Positions 19,928 to 31,600 of a stretch of DNA of 64,000 bases are shown here, piece by piece (position 1 is the first letter of the stretch; every line of letters begins with the position of its first letter). Source of the stretch: Entamoeba histolytica HM-1:IMSS (lineage: Eukaryota > Evosea > Mastigamoebida > Endamoebidae). The stretch spans positions 4,693 to 68,692 of the forward strand of contig NW_001914894.1 in the NCBI RefSeq assembly GCF_000208925.1. Reading direction: 5' to 3'. Below the pieces are notes generated by a model. It worked only from the letters and a program-made list of their open reading frames with translations, did no database searches and had not been told where the DNA came from. The translations under genes were made by a program, and so were the position numbers.

Positions 19928-20272
19928 TTATTCAGAATCACCTTCTTCCTCTTCTTCTTCCTCAGAAGCTTGTTTTTTATTATTATATTTTTCCATATCT
20001 TTTTTGTATTGTTCTTTAGCAGCATCAGCTTTAGTTTGATACTCTTTCTTTTCTTCTTCTCCAAGAGCTTTCCATTGTTCAGAAGCAACTTTGGAAATCT
20101 CTGTAAATCTAATGTCAGGATGTTCTTCCTTAATAGAAGCTCTATGTTCATTTAAATAAATAAAATATGGTGTTGGAGGTCTTTTTGGTCTATTTGGATC
20201 CTTTTTATCCTTTTTAGCCTTTTTGTCTTTAATATTTTTAGCCTTAGAAGTTTTAGTATTTCCTTTTGGCAT
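19928..20272 (-). CDS. HMGB1: HMGB-type high mobility group protein
   Basis: A 114-residue protein. A Lys-rich head (1-25) is followed by one HMG box at about 28-97 (PNRPKRPPTPYFIYLNEHR..., then FTEISKVASEQWKALGEEEKKEY and a Lys-rich third helix) and an acidic Glu-rich tail (about 103-114). This single-box-plus-acidic-tail form matches the HMGB protein described from E. histolytica, a nuclear DNA-bending protein. A TATA-like element lies about 30 bp upstream of the start at 20303-20314. It is divergent from the H3-like gene at 20873. Confidence 0.9.
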   Translation of the reverse strand: MPKGNTKTSKAKNIKDKKAKKDKKDPNRPKRPPTPYFIYLNEHRASIKEEHPDIRFTEISKVASEQWKALGEEEKKEYQTKADAAKEQYKKDMEKYNNKKQASEEEEEEEGDSE

Positions 20273-20302
20273 TCAAATTGAATGAATACTTTTCTCTGTT
20301 CA

Positions 20303-20314
20303 CCCTTTATATAT
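20303..20314 (-). promoter_or_regulatory. TATA-like element of the HMGB gene
   Basis: Minus strand reads ATATATAAAGGG, followed immediately by GTGAAC, about 31 bp upstream of the ATG at 20272. Spacing and sequence fit Entamoeba TATA and GAAC elements. Confidence 0.5.
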
Positions 20315-20872
20315 TTCCTTCTTTTTTTTTCTTTTCACTCTTAATGAAAAAAAAACCATGAACAAAATTAAAGGGAAATAGTAGTTCAAAAACCCCTTCA
20401 TTTTTTCACATCTAATTTCTTTCTGTTTTTTTATTACTCCATCTAGTTTCTTTTTTTCTCTTCTGGATGCAATCTCATATTTAAAGATTCTATTTTTATA
20501 ACATCTTCTTTTTAGTCTACTTAGCAGACTCAAATCTTCATTTCTTTATCCTTTTCCCTCTCTTTCAACTCTCTTCTTATCATCTTTCTTAAAATTTTAA
20601 TTTTAAAACTTCAAATTATTGGTTAGGCTTTTTATTCAGAGTAAGAATAATCATCGAAAGAGTATAGTTTCTGTAATAATGTGTATGTATTATTTTCCTA
20701 CCTTATCTTTTAGGATTGCAATAACATTCTCTTACAACTAACCTGTCCTTTACTCAGAAAGTAAGATTTCTTTTCATTTTAGAATTTTTACTTTCTTTTC
20801 TTTTCAAATTCTCATTGTTGGTTCAGATAATATTTAAGTTATCATAGTACCAGAAAATAATTTATTGTTATT
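20315..20872. other. Divergent promoter region between HMGB and H3-like genes
   Basis: About 560 pyrimidine-rich bases. A 77-codon basic open frame on the minus strand (20300-20533) has no recognisable domain and overlaps the HMGB promoter, so it is not called. Confidence 0.45.
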
Positions 20873-21232
20873 ATGAAGTCATTATCAATGATGCCAAAAT
20901 CAGTAAAGATTGAATACTGTAAAAAAATGGGAGTCATATTACCAGAGATGAGAAATAGAATGAAGGTTGAACGAGAAATTAGAGAATTACAGCGTACTAC
21001 AAATATACTTATTCCTTCAGGTGTTTTTAATAAATGTGTCCGTGAAGTTATTAATGAGTATACAACGAAATTATTTAGAATAGAAAAAGATGCAAATTTA
21101 GCACTCCAACAAGCTGCAGAAAGTTTTTTAGTTTCTCTCTTTCAAGAGGCGGATATGATGGCTCGACATTGCAAGCGAGTAACCATTCTCGAGAAAGATA
21201 TGTTATTGGCAATGAGATTAAAATCAATTTAA
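20873..21232 (+). CDS. Divergent histone H3-like protein, candidate centromeric H3
   Basis: A 119-residue protein. The histone fold of H3 is clear: REIRELQRTTNILIPSGVF (alpha-N and alpha-1 region), ALQQAAESFLVSLFQEADMM (alpha 2) and KRVTILEKDMLLAMRL (loop 2 and alpha 3). The N-terminal tail is only about 37 residues and lacks the ARTKQTARKS-type modification sites of canonical H3. By my alignment, loop 1 (NEYTTKLFRIEKD) is one residue longer than in canonical H3. A divergent short tail and a longer loop 1 are both marks of CENP-A/cenH3. The first ATG is used; Met6 or Met7 are alternatives. It could also be a non-centromeric H3 variant. H3 family membership is secure. Confidence 0.85.
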   Translation: MKSLSMMPKSVKIEYCKKMGVILPEMRNRMKVEREIRELQRTTNILIPSGVFNKCVREVINEYTTKLFRIEKDANLALQQAAESFLVSLFQEADMMARHCKRVTILEKDMLLAMRLKSI

Positions 21233-21371
21233 TTTTAAACATTTTTAGGAGGTTGATTGAAATTTTATAAAGGAAAAAAATAATTATATTTAATTGTAAA
21301 AAATATTAAAAAAATAAACTAAATTAAATTTGTAAAAATGAAAAAGAAAACCCTGGTAATAAAATCATTGA

Positions 21372-22732
21372 ATGGAAGAAACAAGAAAACGCCATCTTGA
21401 AGATGATATTTTTCTACCAACATTAAAAAAACGAGTTGTTGATATTAAAGTGGAGAGTGTTGATTCAAAATCTAAAACCTCTGAGAAGCCTTGTGTTATA
21501 GAAATCGGTATTTTACCACCAGCCTCTGAATTAGAAGAGTTAAGCTTTTCATTGAAAAAGGGTTCAGATGGTGTTTATGTTTGTTTTTACCAATTTTATA
21601 TTGACTTAGTTGTGACTTTTCTTTTAATACAATAAAGTAATTCTAAGAATATAGAAGACTCATTTTATAGAAAATTCGTGGTTCAATGGGAGAGACGTTA
21701 CAATACAAACAAATAGAAGATAGAACTGATTATATGAAATATGGTATTGGTATTCGTAAAAAGGGGTCAACAACAATTGAAATTATTCCAGTAGAACATT
21801 TTAATCTTCGACATGAGATTAGTGATGCTGAAGTTGTTCATGCAGAACCTGGAACATATTTAGAACAAAGGTTGGATTTAAATAATAGTTTTGGTACTTC
21901 AAGACATGCAATTAATAAGGTATTGAGAGGAAGAATGGAAGAAGTTACTGGGACACATGACATTGAAAGAGAAGAAGTTGTTCCCGGAGAAAAGGAAGAA
22001 AAGAAAGATGTTCTTGATCCAAAAGACTTTCCTGATATTCCACCATTTGATCCTGTTACAACTGAAGCATCAGAAATATTTGCACTTGATACTTTAATGA
22101 CACCAGATGAGAAGACATATTATTCTAATTGTGCACGTGATGTTAGAAATAAATTGAAAGCTAAAGATCCTGTTAAAATAAATGAAGTAATGAATATTAT
22201 AAAAACAACTAAATTTGGAGCATCATTTGTTCCATTACTTTCTCAAATGGAAAAAGTAAGATTATTAACTGTTGTTAGTTTATTAGAACTTTATCGTTCT
22301 CTTAATGTCCTCTTTATTAAAGGTGCTCATATAAAATCAGAGAATATAGCAAGAAAAGTTGCATCTGAAAATTGGATTGATGAAACAGTTTTTGTTGGAC
22401 TTTGTGATAGATTTTTAGATAGTATTAATGAAAGTGAATCTAAGAAGTATATATATTCTAATTTAAATAAAATGTTAATAACTAATACTGCCATTGTGAC
22501 TGCTTTACATATTTGTAATTTTTCTATTTCCATGGGATATGTTAAAACTATTGGTGTTGATTTTCTAATGGTTGATATAGTTACTAAAAGACATCTTATT
22601 CGTATAGGATGTATAAAAGAGTCTAAGGCAAATGGAGGAGTTAGAAGAGAAGAGTGTTATACATTGAAGGCACCAATTAAGATTGTTTCAGAACAAAAAC
22701 ATAAGAGAGCTTCTCAGAAAAAGGTATTTTGA
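21372..22732 (+). CDS. RPA49: RNA polymerase I subunit RPA49-like, two exons
   Basis: Exon 1 is 21372-21578 (69 codons). The intron is 21579-21670 (92 nt, GTTTGT...TTATAG). Exon 2 is 21671-22732, giving 422 residues. The N-terminal part (about 40-165) fits the RPA49 dimerisation region, which pairs with RPA34. The segment SFGTSRHAINKVLRGRM (about 145-161) resembles the conserved FG...KK.. block of the family. The C-terminal half (about 250-420) is helical and fits the tandem winged-helix domain (VRLLTVVSLLELYRSLNVLF...). The subunit aids Pol I elongation and rDNA transcription in the nucleolus. The exon 1/2 joint is in frame (VYV then KIRGSMGE). Overall similarity by eye is moderate. Confidence 0.7.
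21579..21670 (+). other. Intron of the RPA49-like gene
   Basis: 92 nt, begins GTTTGTTTTTAC and ends TTTTATAG, phase 0. Other AG sites lie inside it, such as the ATATAG at about 21650. The chosen one gives an open frame directly into the downstream exon. Confidence 0.75.
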
Positions 22733-22893
22733 GATGATTGTGACTGAAATAACGAATGTTAAGATTTTTGTTGGTTTCTTTTTTTTTTAAAAAATTGAAA
22801 CAAGATAGTCTCAATAACAAAAAAAAAGAAATAAAGAAGAAGGAAATATTATGATAATGAAAAGAAAAATAGGAACTTGAAGACATAACATTT

Positions 22894-25782
22894 ATGAAGA
22901 AATTATTTGAATTGCAACAAAATGAAGAGGCTTATAATAAGTTACTTTTTGTTGATGCTCCTATAGTAAAAGAAGAATATCATCCACCTAATTTTCATTT
23001 AACAATTAAAATTATTTGTATTGATGGTGAACTTATTGTTGATAAAGTAATATGTGAGAAAGTAAAAGGATTATTATTAAATGAGTTTAATAAATTTAAT
23101 GAAGAGGATGACAAATTTGTATTTTTGAGAAAACCAAGGTTTATTATCCAATCATTATTACGACCATATATACAAAAATGTAATAGTAAACCATTATTTA
23201 TATTTAAAAGTACTTCAGAAGAACAGTTAAATTTATTACTTGATGGGTATTATGAGTTACAGATGATTAATAAAATTTTTATTCATGAACTTATTGATTG
23301 GATGACTGTTAATGATAAATACCAAATACCTATTGATATTGAACAGTATATTATCTCTCAATTTGATGTATTTAATCCACAAGATGTATCAGCATTAGCA
23401 TTTTTATATTCTAAACTACAACAACCTGCATTAAGAAGATATTGTTTTGAATCATATATTACTATCAATGGTATTTCATCAACAAGAAACCAACTAAAGG
23501 AAAGTATTGGTTCCTTAACAGCATTTGTTGTTTCAAAGATTTTAGAAGGTATTTCTTTATTTCCTGCTGTATTAACAGAGATTCTATCTGGAAGCCTTAA
23601 AGAAAATGAATTATTTGATGTATTACAGTCTTGTCTTCATTTAGTTCAATACGAACAACAAAGAAAGGATTTTGTATTAAGAAATAATTTAACTCTCCTT
23701 CAGAATAAAATTACTTCTCTTCAAACAAAATCAAATGATATTGTTATGCTTTTCCTTCATACATTTTCTCTTTGTAGTCAAGAAACAGAAGCACAAACAG
23801 AATTATGGAATAATGGATTATATCAAACTGCAGTTACTTTAGCAAATAATAGTGGAGATGATTGTATGATTTATATATGTATTGCATCATTAGGAGCATA
23901 TTGTGGTACAGTAGAACATAATGTTAATGTTGTTCAAGCTGGATTTCATCAATTTATTATGCAACACATTCAAAGTACTACAAAAGAATTTAGAGAAGCA
24001 AATTCACTGATTGCAACAGAAACATTAATTAAATTATTCACAACAAATCTTATTTCTAAAGAAGAAAAAGAATGTTTTGTTGAGAATTTACTTGACTTTA
24101 TTGATGAAAGTCTTTATATTCCAGCTATAGTGAATGGACTTCAATTAATTAAGACACTTGTTAATGATAATGCACATAACCTTTTATTAGCAAAACGATG
24201 GTTTTCATTATCACGATTAGTTACAAGATGTAGTTCAGAAAAAGCAATAATTATTGGGGTATTTAAAATTTGTGTCAACAGATATAGAGAAACAACACAA
24301 GGTATTGATCCAGAAGAAATGTCAGTGTATATTGGAGTATGTTTAGATCATATTGATGATGAAGAAATTATTAGCAATGCATTAACATTTTTCCAAACAA
24401 TAACTAATAATAAAGAATGGTGTGAAGTTGCAGTGAAGAATGGTTTACAACTTGTAGTAAGTGAAATTATCAAGAGATATCAAAAGCATGAAATGATAGA
24501 AGTTTGTTCAACAACGTTATTAGTGAATATAATTCAAAATAATTTTGGAATACTTGAATTTTATTCAATGCAATTACCTGAGGTATTATGTCGCGTTATG
24601 AACACTTACGAACATAATTCATTAATTCAAGACCAATGTGGAATAGTATTAGTTTATCTTCTAGACGCTAATCCAAACAAAGATGAGTTACTTGAATGGG
24701 CAACAGTATGTTATAAAGCAGCACTTGAATTTGTTGGTAATTCATCAATTCAATGTAATTCATTAACAGTAACATGTCAATACCTTCAAATAACTAATGA
24801 TATTGATACTTTTAATAAGAATGGATGGATTGATATTTTTGAAGTAACAATGAAGAATTTTACTTGTGATTTAGACATTCAATACCATGGTATAAAATTG
24901 TTATTATATTTATTAAAACACCAAAGTTATTCTTCTGAAGTAGAATTAATGAATTATTTTTCTATTACTGTTATTAAATGTTCATCTTGTAAAGAAATAT
25001 TAGAAGGTGTTTGTGATTGTGTATTACAATTGATATCTCCATTGAATAATAATTGGAAGAAGAACTTAACATTTCTTAAAACCCAACCTTTATTAATTAA
25101 CCTTGAGAAATTTTCATCATTATATAATAATGATGTTCCTTTGGCATTGAGATATAATTCATTGCTTATTTATAGTCAACAAATAAACTCAAATGGAGAA
25201 AATACTGTAGCTTCTACTTATCATTTTATACTTAATGAATACATTAATTCAATTTATCAAAATGATTATATTCTTAATGCTTCACAAGAAGCACAGAGTG
25301 TTAGTGATTTCTTGAAATTAATTTCAAATTTTGATTTTGATGAAGATTCAATACAATGTACTATTGCTGCTATGGCAATTCTCTCAAATACAAAAGAATT
25401 TTCTAAAGAAGCATACAACTATTACAAAATGGTTGCAAATCATTTTTTTAAAACAGATAATATATTAACAAGAAAATACTCAACACTCTTTTTTGCCCTT
25501 CTACCAGAGTCATTATATGATGTTGATGCAATATCTAATTATGCTGAAGCAGTAACAAGTTCTTTACTTACTAATTTCCAAATAGCTGAAAATGAAATAG
25601 ACCTCGTATATATTACATTTATTTCAATCAATCGTATTATAAAGAAAGTTCGTATTTGTCGTTCAGTTGTTTATCAATTTAATGCAATGAAAACAATCAA
25701 TAAATTAGTAGATAAACTTAAAGCAAATTTCACTCCTGAAATGTCTAAAGAAGCTGATTTATTACTTAGACAGATTCAATAA
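22894..25782 (+). CDS. Large armadillo-like helical repeat protein, possible N-terminal BTB-like region
   Basis: A 962-residue protein with no signal peptide or membrane span. Residues about 30-140 have a BTB/POZ-like flavour (IDGELIVDKVICEKVKGLL and later LLDGYYELQMINKIFIHELIDW). From about 200 to the end it is almost wholly alpha-helical with armadillo/HEAT-type repeats rich in Leu, Ile, Asn and Cys. A GAACT element occurs at 22873-22877. I do not recognise a named family. Such proteins usually act as adaptors or scaffolds, and if the BTB reading is right it could bind a cullin ligase. It starts about 160 bp after the RPA49-like gene on the same strand. Confidence 0.65.
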   Translation: MKKLFELQQNEEAYNKLLFVDAPIVKEEYHPPNFHLTIKIICIDGELIVDKVICEKVKGLLLNEFNKFNEEDDKFVFLRKPRFIIQSLLRPYIQKCNSKPLFIFKSTSEEQLNLLLDGYYELQMINKIFIHELIDWMTVNDKYQIPIDIEQYIISQFDVFNPQDVSALAFLYSKLQQPALRRYCFESYITINGISSTRNQLKESIGSLTAFVVSKILEGISLFPAVLTEILSGSLKENELFDVLQSCLHLVQYEQQRKDFVLRNNLTLLQNKITSLQTKSNDIVMLFLHTFSLCSQETEAQTELWNNGLYQTAVTLANNSGDDCMIYICIASLGAYCGTVEHNVNVVQAGFHQFIMQHIQSTTKEFREANSLIATETLIKLFTTNLISKEEKECFVENLLDFIDESLYIPAIVNGLQLIKTLVNDNAHNLLLAKRWFSLSRLVTRCSSEKAIIIGVFKICVNRYRETTQGIDPEEMSVYIGVCLDHIDDEEIISNALTFFQTITNNKEWCEVAVKNGLQLVVSEIIKRYQKHEMIEVCSTTLLVNIIQNNFGILEFYSMQLPEVLCRVMNTYEHNSLIQDQCGIVLVYLLDANPNKDELLEWATVCYKAALEFVGNSSIQCNSLTVTCQYLQITNDIDTFNKNGWIDIFEVTMKNFTCDLDIQYHGIKLLLYLLKHQSYSSEVELMNYFSITVIKCSSCKEILEGVCDCVLQLISPLNNNWKKNLTFLKTQPLLINLEKFSSLYNNDVPLALRYNSLLIYSQQINSNGENTVASTYHFILNEYINSIYQNDYILNASQEAQSVSDFLKLISNFDFDEDSIQCTIAAMAILSNTKEFSKEAYNYYKMVANHFFKTDNILTRKYSTLFFALLPESLYDVDAISNYAEAVTSSLLTNFQIAENEIDLVYITFISINRIIKKVRICRSVVYQFNAMKTINKLVDKLKANFTPEMSKEADLLLRQIQ

Positions 25783-27078
25783 GAAGAATATTTTATGACT
25801 AATTTATTATTATTTTTATTTTGTCATTTAAGACTGAAACAATATTTTGTAGTTTTTTTTTAATAATCATCAGTATCTTCAATCTTTCATTTCAATAAAA
25901 GAAGTGTTTGTATTAAATAGTAATATTTTTATTTTAATAAAGACATTAAATTCAATTTTTTTTAAATACTTATTAATATGAATAATTAAAACCATAGTTT
26001 TAACAAATTAGACTTATTTTTTGTGGATTTAGATAAGAGAAGACGTATAGAATCATTGAGTAAAAATAAAGATTTAAAGTAATATTTTGTAACTTCTGAA
26101 TATCTTATTAAGGTATTTTAAGCAATTATTTTTTCATTATATTAGAGAAGAGAGCATCAATAAAATTACTATTTTTATTTATGAAAGATGAAAATATTTT
26201 AATAAGAATATTTAATTAAGGTTTATTTTTTAAGGAGAATATACTTATTATTTTCATTAAAAAATAATAGAGTATTTATTTAATGATTACATTAGTAATA
26301 TGGTTTAATATTTTTTTTGGTTTATTTCCATTTTATGAGCATTTTTGATACTTCACGTTTATATTACTGAACGACTGTTAAAACCTAGTTTGGTGAAGTT
26401 TTTGATTTAAAATACCAATATAGTCAGATACTAAAAATAAATTTTATTGAAAATAAATCACTGAAGTATTTAATTCCAATTTAAAAACAGTGACTGATAA
26501 AGTTTTGAACTTAAGGTTTAATCAAAATGAAAAAGAAGTTATAAACAGTTGAATGCACTTTGTTTTGGAAGGGAATTATTGTAATAATTTATTAAAAAAT
26601 CATATTCTAATTAATGTGTTTTTTTGATGTAATTTCTTTGAAAGAAGTTGACCATTCATATAATAAAATTTCAAATAGTTTAAAAATGTTATTTATTCTT
26701 CTATTGTAGAGAAAATCTTTAAATAAAATAAAGACGACAAAAAAAAAAATAAATCAAATATTGAAAATAATACTGAATTTTAACCATATTAAGTTATTTG
26801 AATAACTCCATTTCTTTTTAAGAATAATAAGATAGTTTATTTTTCATAAAGAAGAGTTGAATCAATTCATATATGGTGAAGTAATCTCTAAAAAAGAAAC
26901 TTCCGAATAGTTTTGTGACGATTGACACATTAATGTGAAGTAGTTTTTGTACATGTCTTTTTCTTTAAAAAGGACAAACACCTTTTTGAGGGTTGACTTG
27001 GTTATTTCTTTATTTGTTAATCATTTAAAAAGAAAGTATGACTATTTAATATCATTTTAAGACACTAACTACCCAACA
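25783..27078. other. Long gene-free spacer (1.3 kb)
   Basis: Very AT-rich, with no open frame of protein character, no SINE match and no tRNA-like fold that I can see. There is a weak inverted pair ACTTCAC/GTGAAGT near 26350 and 26395. The sequence just upstream of 27079 should hold the promoter of the next gene. Confidence 0.5.
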
Positions 27079-27630
27079 ATGAACAGAAGTTCTGTTAATT
27101 ACAGAGATAAGAGAAATTATAAAATTGCATTAGAAAGTGTTTTAATTGCATTATTGAATAGACATTTTGAAATTGTATTAAGAAAACCAAAGTCAAAATC
27201 AACAACAACATTATCTTATATTGAAATTGAATCAATCAAAAGAAATAACGATAGTTTACAAATAAATACATTTGTTGAAGAAAGAATAAAGACACTTATT
27301 GAAGACCAAATTAAAAAAGGATATAAATACTCAACAATTATGTCAAAATCAAGAAGAATGAAAATTGAAGAAACAAATAGCTTGTTAGTAGATCTTCTAA
27401 CAGAAGAAGGATATTTATTTATTACAAAAACAATTATGAAAGGTACTGTAATAGTAGATAAAATAAAATATTTAGAGTCATTTTCTATTTCTTATAATGA
27501 TATTATTTTAATTGGGAAACAAATCAATGAATGGATTATTTCTAAATTAATTAATGAGCAATCAATTCTATTAATTTTAAATAATAAAATGTTATCAATA
27601 TTTTTAAAAAAATATTTCAATCAAGAATGA
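27079..27630 (+). CDS. Small basic hypothetical protein
   Basis: A 183-residue Lys/Ile-rich protein with no signal peptide or membrane span. It appears alpha-helical. The segment YKYSTIMSKSRRMKIEETNSLL contains a basic cluster, written here only in part. I do not recognise a family. The codon use and composition are like neighbouring genes, which supports a real gene. It lies 51 bp upstream of the RBR ligase gene on the same strand. Confidence 0.5.
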   Translation: MNRSSVNYRDKRNYKIALESVLIALLNRHFEIVLRKPKSKSTTTLSYIEIESIKRNNDSLQINTFVEERIKTLIEDQIKKGYKYSTIMSKSRRMKIEETNSLLVDLLTEEGYLFITKTIMKGTVIVDKIKYLESFSISYNDIILIGKQINEWIISKLINEQSILLILNNKMLSIFLKKYFNQE

Positions 27631-27681
27631 CGCTTATTCTTTAAACTCAAAAAAGCTAAAATAATATTCATTTGTTTCGTA

Positions 27682-28470
27682 ATGGATAATGCTATAAAAA
27701 ATTTGTGTTTATTCCATTTCCGTGAAGAAATCAACCAAGCCTTCTTAAATGGAGAAAAAGAAAATGTTTTAGAACAAATTATATTAAAATATATTGATGA
27801 ATATAGAAAATCTGAAAATAAAAGTAACATACAAGAAGAACCAGAAGAGTGTAGTATTTGTTATGGTGAAATGGATAACTGTTATACCATTCCTGGATGT
27901 GGACATAAATTCTGTTTTGAATGTGTTCAAGATACAGTTAAACAAGCACTTCAAGATAATCAAGTAGAAGTTCATTGTCCAGAAGCTGGATGTACTTCAA
28001 AAATACCAACTTCAGAGTTGTATGCTAAGTTCTTTACACCAGAAATGTGTAATAGATTTACAGAAAATTCAAGACGTGTATTTCTTAGTGCACAAAAAAA
28101 TTGTAAATTCTGTCCTAAATGTGAAGCAGGGTTGTTAATGACAGATAACAAAGTAAAGGCACAATGTCCTATTTGTAAATCCTATTTTTGTACTAATTGT
28201 TTATGTGAATATCATGATGGTTATACTTGTGAACAATATCAAAAATGGAAAGCTGAAAATGATAACGCAGATGAAATGTTCCGAGAATTTATTAAAACAC
28301 ATGGAGAATGTCCAGAATGTCATATGGTATGTGAACGTATAAGTGGATGTAACTATATTAAATGTATTTGTGGTTGTGGATATTGTTATAAATGTCACAA
28401 AAAGGTTAAACATTTTTCTCCACACATTTTACAGGCTAATTGCTCTCTTTCAGGTGAAGGTCATGACTAG
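27682..28470 (+). CDS. RBR-type E3 ubiquitin ligase (RING1-IBR-RING2)
   Basis: A 262-residue protein. After a helical N-terminus (1-50) come RING1 at 57-104 (CSICYGEM... with GCGHKFCFECV), IBR at about 121-183 (CKFCPKCEAG...QCPICKSYFCTNCLCEYH) and RING2 at 210-238 (CPECHMVCERISGCNYIKC). C223, in the SGCNY motif, matches the catalytic Cys that forms the ubiquitin thioester in HHARI/Parkin-type ligases. It is small for the family, with no UBL or Ariadne domain, so regulation by those domains is absent. Substrates are unknown. All zinc ligands I can check are present. Confidence 0.88.
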   Translation: MDNAIKNLCLFHFREEINQAFLNGEKENVLEQIILKYIDEYRKSENKSNIQEEPEECSICYGEMDNCYTIPGCGHKFCFECVQDTVKQALQDNQVEVHCPEAGCTSKIPTSELYAKFFTPEMCNRFTENSRRVFLSAQKNCKFCPKCEAGLLMTDNKVKAQCPICKSYFCTNCLCEYHDGYTCEQYQKWKAENDNADEMFREFIKTHGECPECHMVCERISGCNYIKCICGCGYCYKCHKKVKHFSPHILQANCSLSGEGHD

Positions 28471-28623
28471 AGAAACTAACTACAAAGTTAATTTGTTGAT
28501 GATAGAAGATTGTTTTCAAAGTTATTTATTTTCCTTTTGAAAAGAAAGAATAAATAGGAAAGTTCCAAGTAAATTCAAAATTCCCTTTGTGATTAACTCT
28601 AAACTAATAATTCATATCATTCA

Positions 28624-31600
28624 ATGAGTTCTTTACTTAAACTCTCAAGTACAAGTCTTAAACCTAAATCAGTTGAATCACAACAATTATACGCATATTC
28701 TGAGATTATTAACCATGCACTACATTATGAGAAACCAATAATAAATGATATTCTTAAAGATTTACAAGATGGTATCATCCTTTCAAGATATCTTCAGATT
28801 GAAACAGGAAAAGTAATCTCAAATATTATAAAAACTCCAATCACACAAAAAGATAAAGAAAATAATTTAAAATTAATTCTTGAATTCATTAAGAGTCAAA
28901 ATATAAAAGTTACTACTACTGTTCAAGACATAATGAATGGGGAACCTAAACCAATCATTACCCTCATGTTTTATTTAATGTATAGATTTAGATTAAATGA
29001 TACTCCAGTTAGAATTATTGATTTCTCTAAATGGATTAAATGCATATTAAAAATTAATAACCCATTATTTGACTTAAAAACTGAGTTTTCTGATGGTATT
29101 CTTTTTGCAAGAATATTAAATTATTATAAACCAAATATTATTGCTTATAATACTCTTACTAGAGATAAAATTAAAACTGTTTCTACTTGTTTACAATTAG
29201 CTAAAAGTCAATTAAATATTCCTATTTTATTAAGTGCACAAGCTATAGGAGCAAATCAGTTAGATGACAATTCATTAGTTCTTTATTTGTCATATTTTAT
29301 TATAAAGGATAATAGATTTGGACCAAGTGATATGAAAGTAGCAGAAAAAATCTTTCTTGGGAGAAGAGAACGAACTAAAGAAGTAAGAAGAGCTAAAAGA
29401 GATGAATTAATTGAAGAGTTAGAAAAATTAATGGATATTTGTCGTAAAAATACTGATGAACTTGTTAAAGATAAAATAGAAAAATTACGAGTCAATGTAG
29501 CAAATATGATGGAAGGGTTAGAGATGGTTGAAGTAGAAGAAGATGAATTTGATGAAATGGATAATGATATGATAATTCAAGAATTAAATATTCATAAAGG
29601 AAAAATAGATAACATGATGCTTGAAGCAATGGAATTAGTTAAAGAAGAATCAAGCACTCCAATAGAAATTAGAGGAGAAGATTCACAAGCTCTTGAAGAA
29701 TTAAGAGTTCAAATCAAACAAAAAATTAAAAAGATAGAAGAATTAGAAAAGCTTGTTTCAGTAATGAAAGAAAAAAAAGAAGAAGCAGAAAAGGCAGAAA
29801 GAGAGATGAGAATGAAATGTCAAAATGAAAGTACATTAATGGGAATTATAGAAGAATTTGAAAAAAGTGTAAAAGAACTTAACGATAGAATCAAAGAAAA
29901 GAACAAGCAAATCGATGATTATGAAAAAACTATTGAAGAAAATAAAGAAGATTTTGAAGCAAAAGAATTAATAATTCAACAATTAAAAGATGAAATAATT
30001 CAATTAACAAATACTGAACAAAAACTCAAAGAACAATTAGAAATTAAAGAAAAAGAGCTTCAAGAACAAACTAAAGAAGTTAAAGAACAAAATCAACAAC
30101 AAAATATTATTCAAAAAAAAGAACAAGAAATAATTGATATTAAGAAAAAGAATGAAGAAACAATACAGTTAATTCAAAAAGAAATGGAAAAAGAAAGAAA
30201 TGAGTTAAGTATTAAAATAAAAGAATTAGAAAATATAATTTCAGGAAAAGAAGAAGAAATGAATAAAATAAAAGAAATACATGATTATAAAGAAAAAGAA
30301 ATACAAAGGATAACTGAAAAAATGAATAAAGAAACAGAAATAAATAATAAAACACAACAAGAATTAAATAAAATAAAAGAAGAAAATAATGAATATAAAA
30401 ATCAAATTAATACATTAGAAATTGAAATTAAAACAAAAGAAGAAGAAAAAGGAACTACAGAATTAGAATTAAAAGAAAACCAAAAAAGTATTCAAGAATT
30501 AAAAGAACTTAAAGAACAAGAGCGAATTAATAAAGAAATAAAAGAAAAAGAAGTTAAAGAGTTACAAAAGATTATTGAAGAATGGAAAGTAAAAGAGAAA
30601 GAATGGAAAGAACAAGTAGAAGAGAATCAAAAAGAAAAAGAAGAAAGTGAAGAAAACAAGAATCAAATGAAGAGAATAATTGAAAAGAAAGAAGAAGAAG
30701 TTAAAGGTCTTAATCAAGAAATTGACAAAATAAATAAAGAAAATGAAATTATGAAAGAAAAAATGAAAGAATTAGAAAGAATAAAAGGAGAGATTGAAGT
30801 TTTAAAAATAAAAGAAACTGGTGATTCAAATGAATATGAAAAAATGATTGAAGAATTAAAAAAACAAATAGAAATTATTAAAAATGATAATGAAAAAGAA
30901 AGAAAAAATAATGAAATTGAACAAAAAAAAAAGAATGAAGAGTTCAACCAAAAAGAAGAAGAATTAAATAATGATATTGAAAAGAAAAAGAAAGAAATTG
31001 AGAAACTTAATAAACAAATAGAAGAATTAAAACAAAAGAATGAAGAGAATACAAAAGAAAATATAGAAAAACAAAATCAAATTAACCAATTAAATTTAGA
31101 TAAAGAAAAAATAATGAAAGAATTAGAATCAACAATAATGGAAAAGAATCAAATTGAAGAAGAAAGAAAGAAAGAACAAGAAATAAATGAAAAGAAAATA
31201 AACGATATTATCACATCAAAAGATACTAAAATTAATGAATTAAATAAAAGTATTATTGAACTTAAAGAAGAATGGAATAAAAAAGAAAATAATCTTAATA
31301 AGAGTAATCAAGAATTAACTGAACAAATTATTCAGAAAGAAGAAATTATTAATGTTACAATAAAAGAAAATGAAAATTTAAAAAAAGTAAAAGAAGAAAT
31401 TGAAAAGAAAACAGAAACAGAAATTAATGAATTACAAAGAAAAATTAAAGAAAATAATGAACAAATAAATGAAATTAATAAAGAAAAAGAAAATATTCAA
31501 AAAGAATTTGAAATACAAATTGATAATAAAAATAAAGAAATAAATGAAATAAAAGAGAAAAATGAAAAAGAAATAAATGAAATTAAAATACAAATAGAAG

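Noticed and set aside
20300..20533. 77-codon basic frame upstream of HMGB
   Set aside because: It overlaps the HMGB TATA element, has no domain and has the skewed composition of chance frames in T-rich DNA.
25783..27078. Possible tRNA or small RNA gene in the long spacer
   Set aside because: No tRNA cloverleaf or box motifs found by eye. Entamoeba tRNAs also sit in separate tandem arrays.
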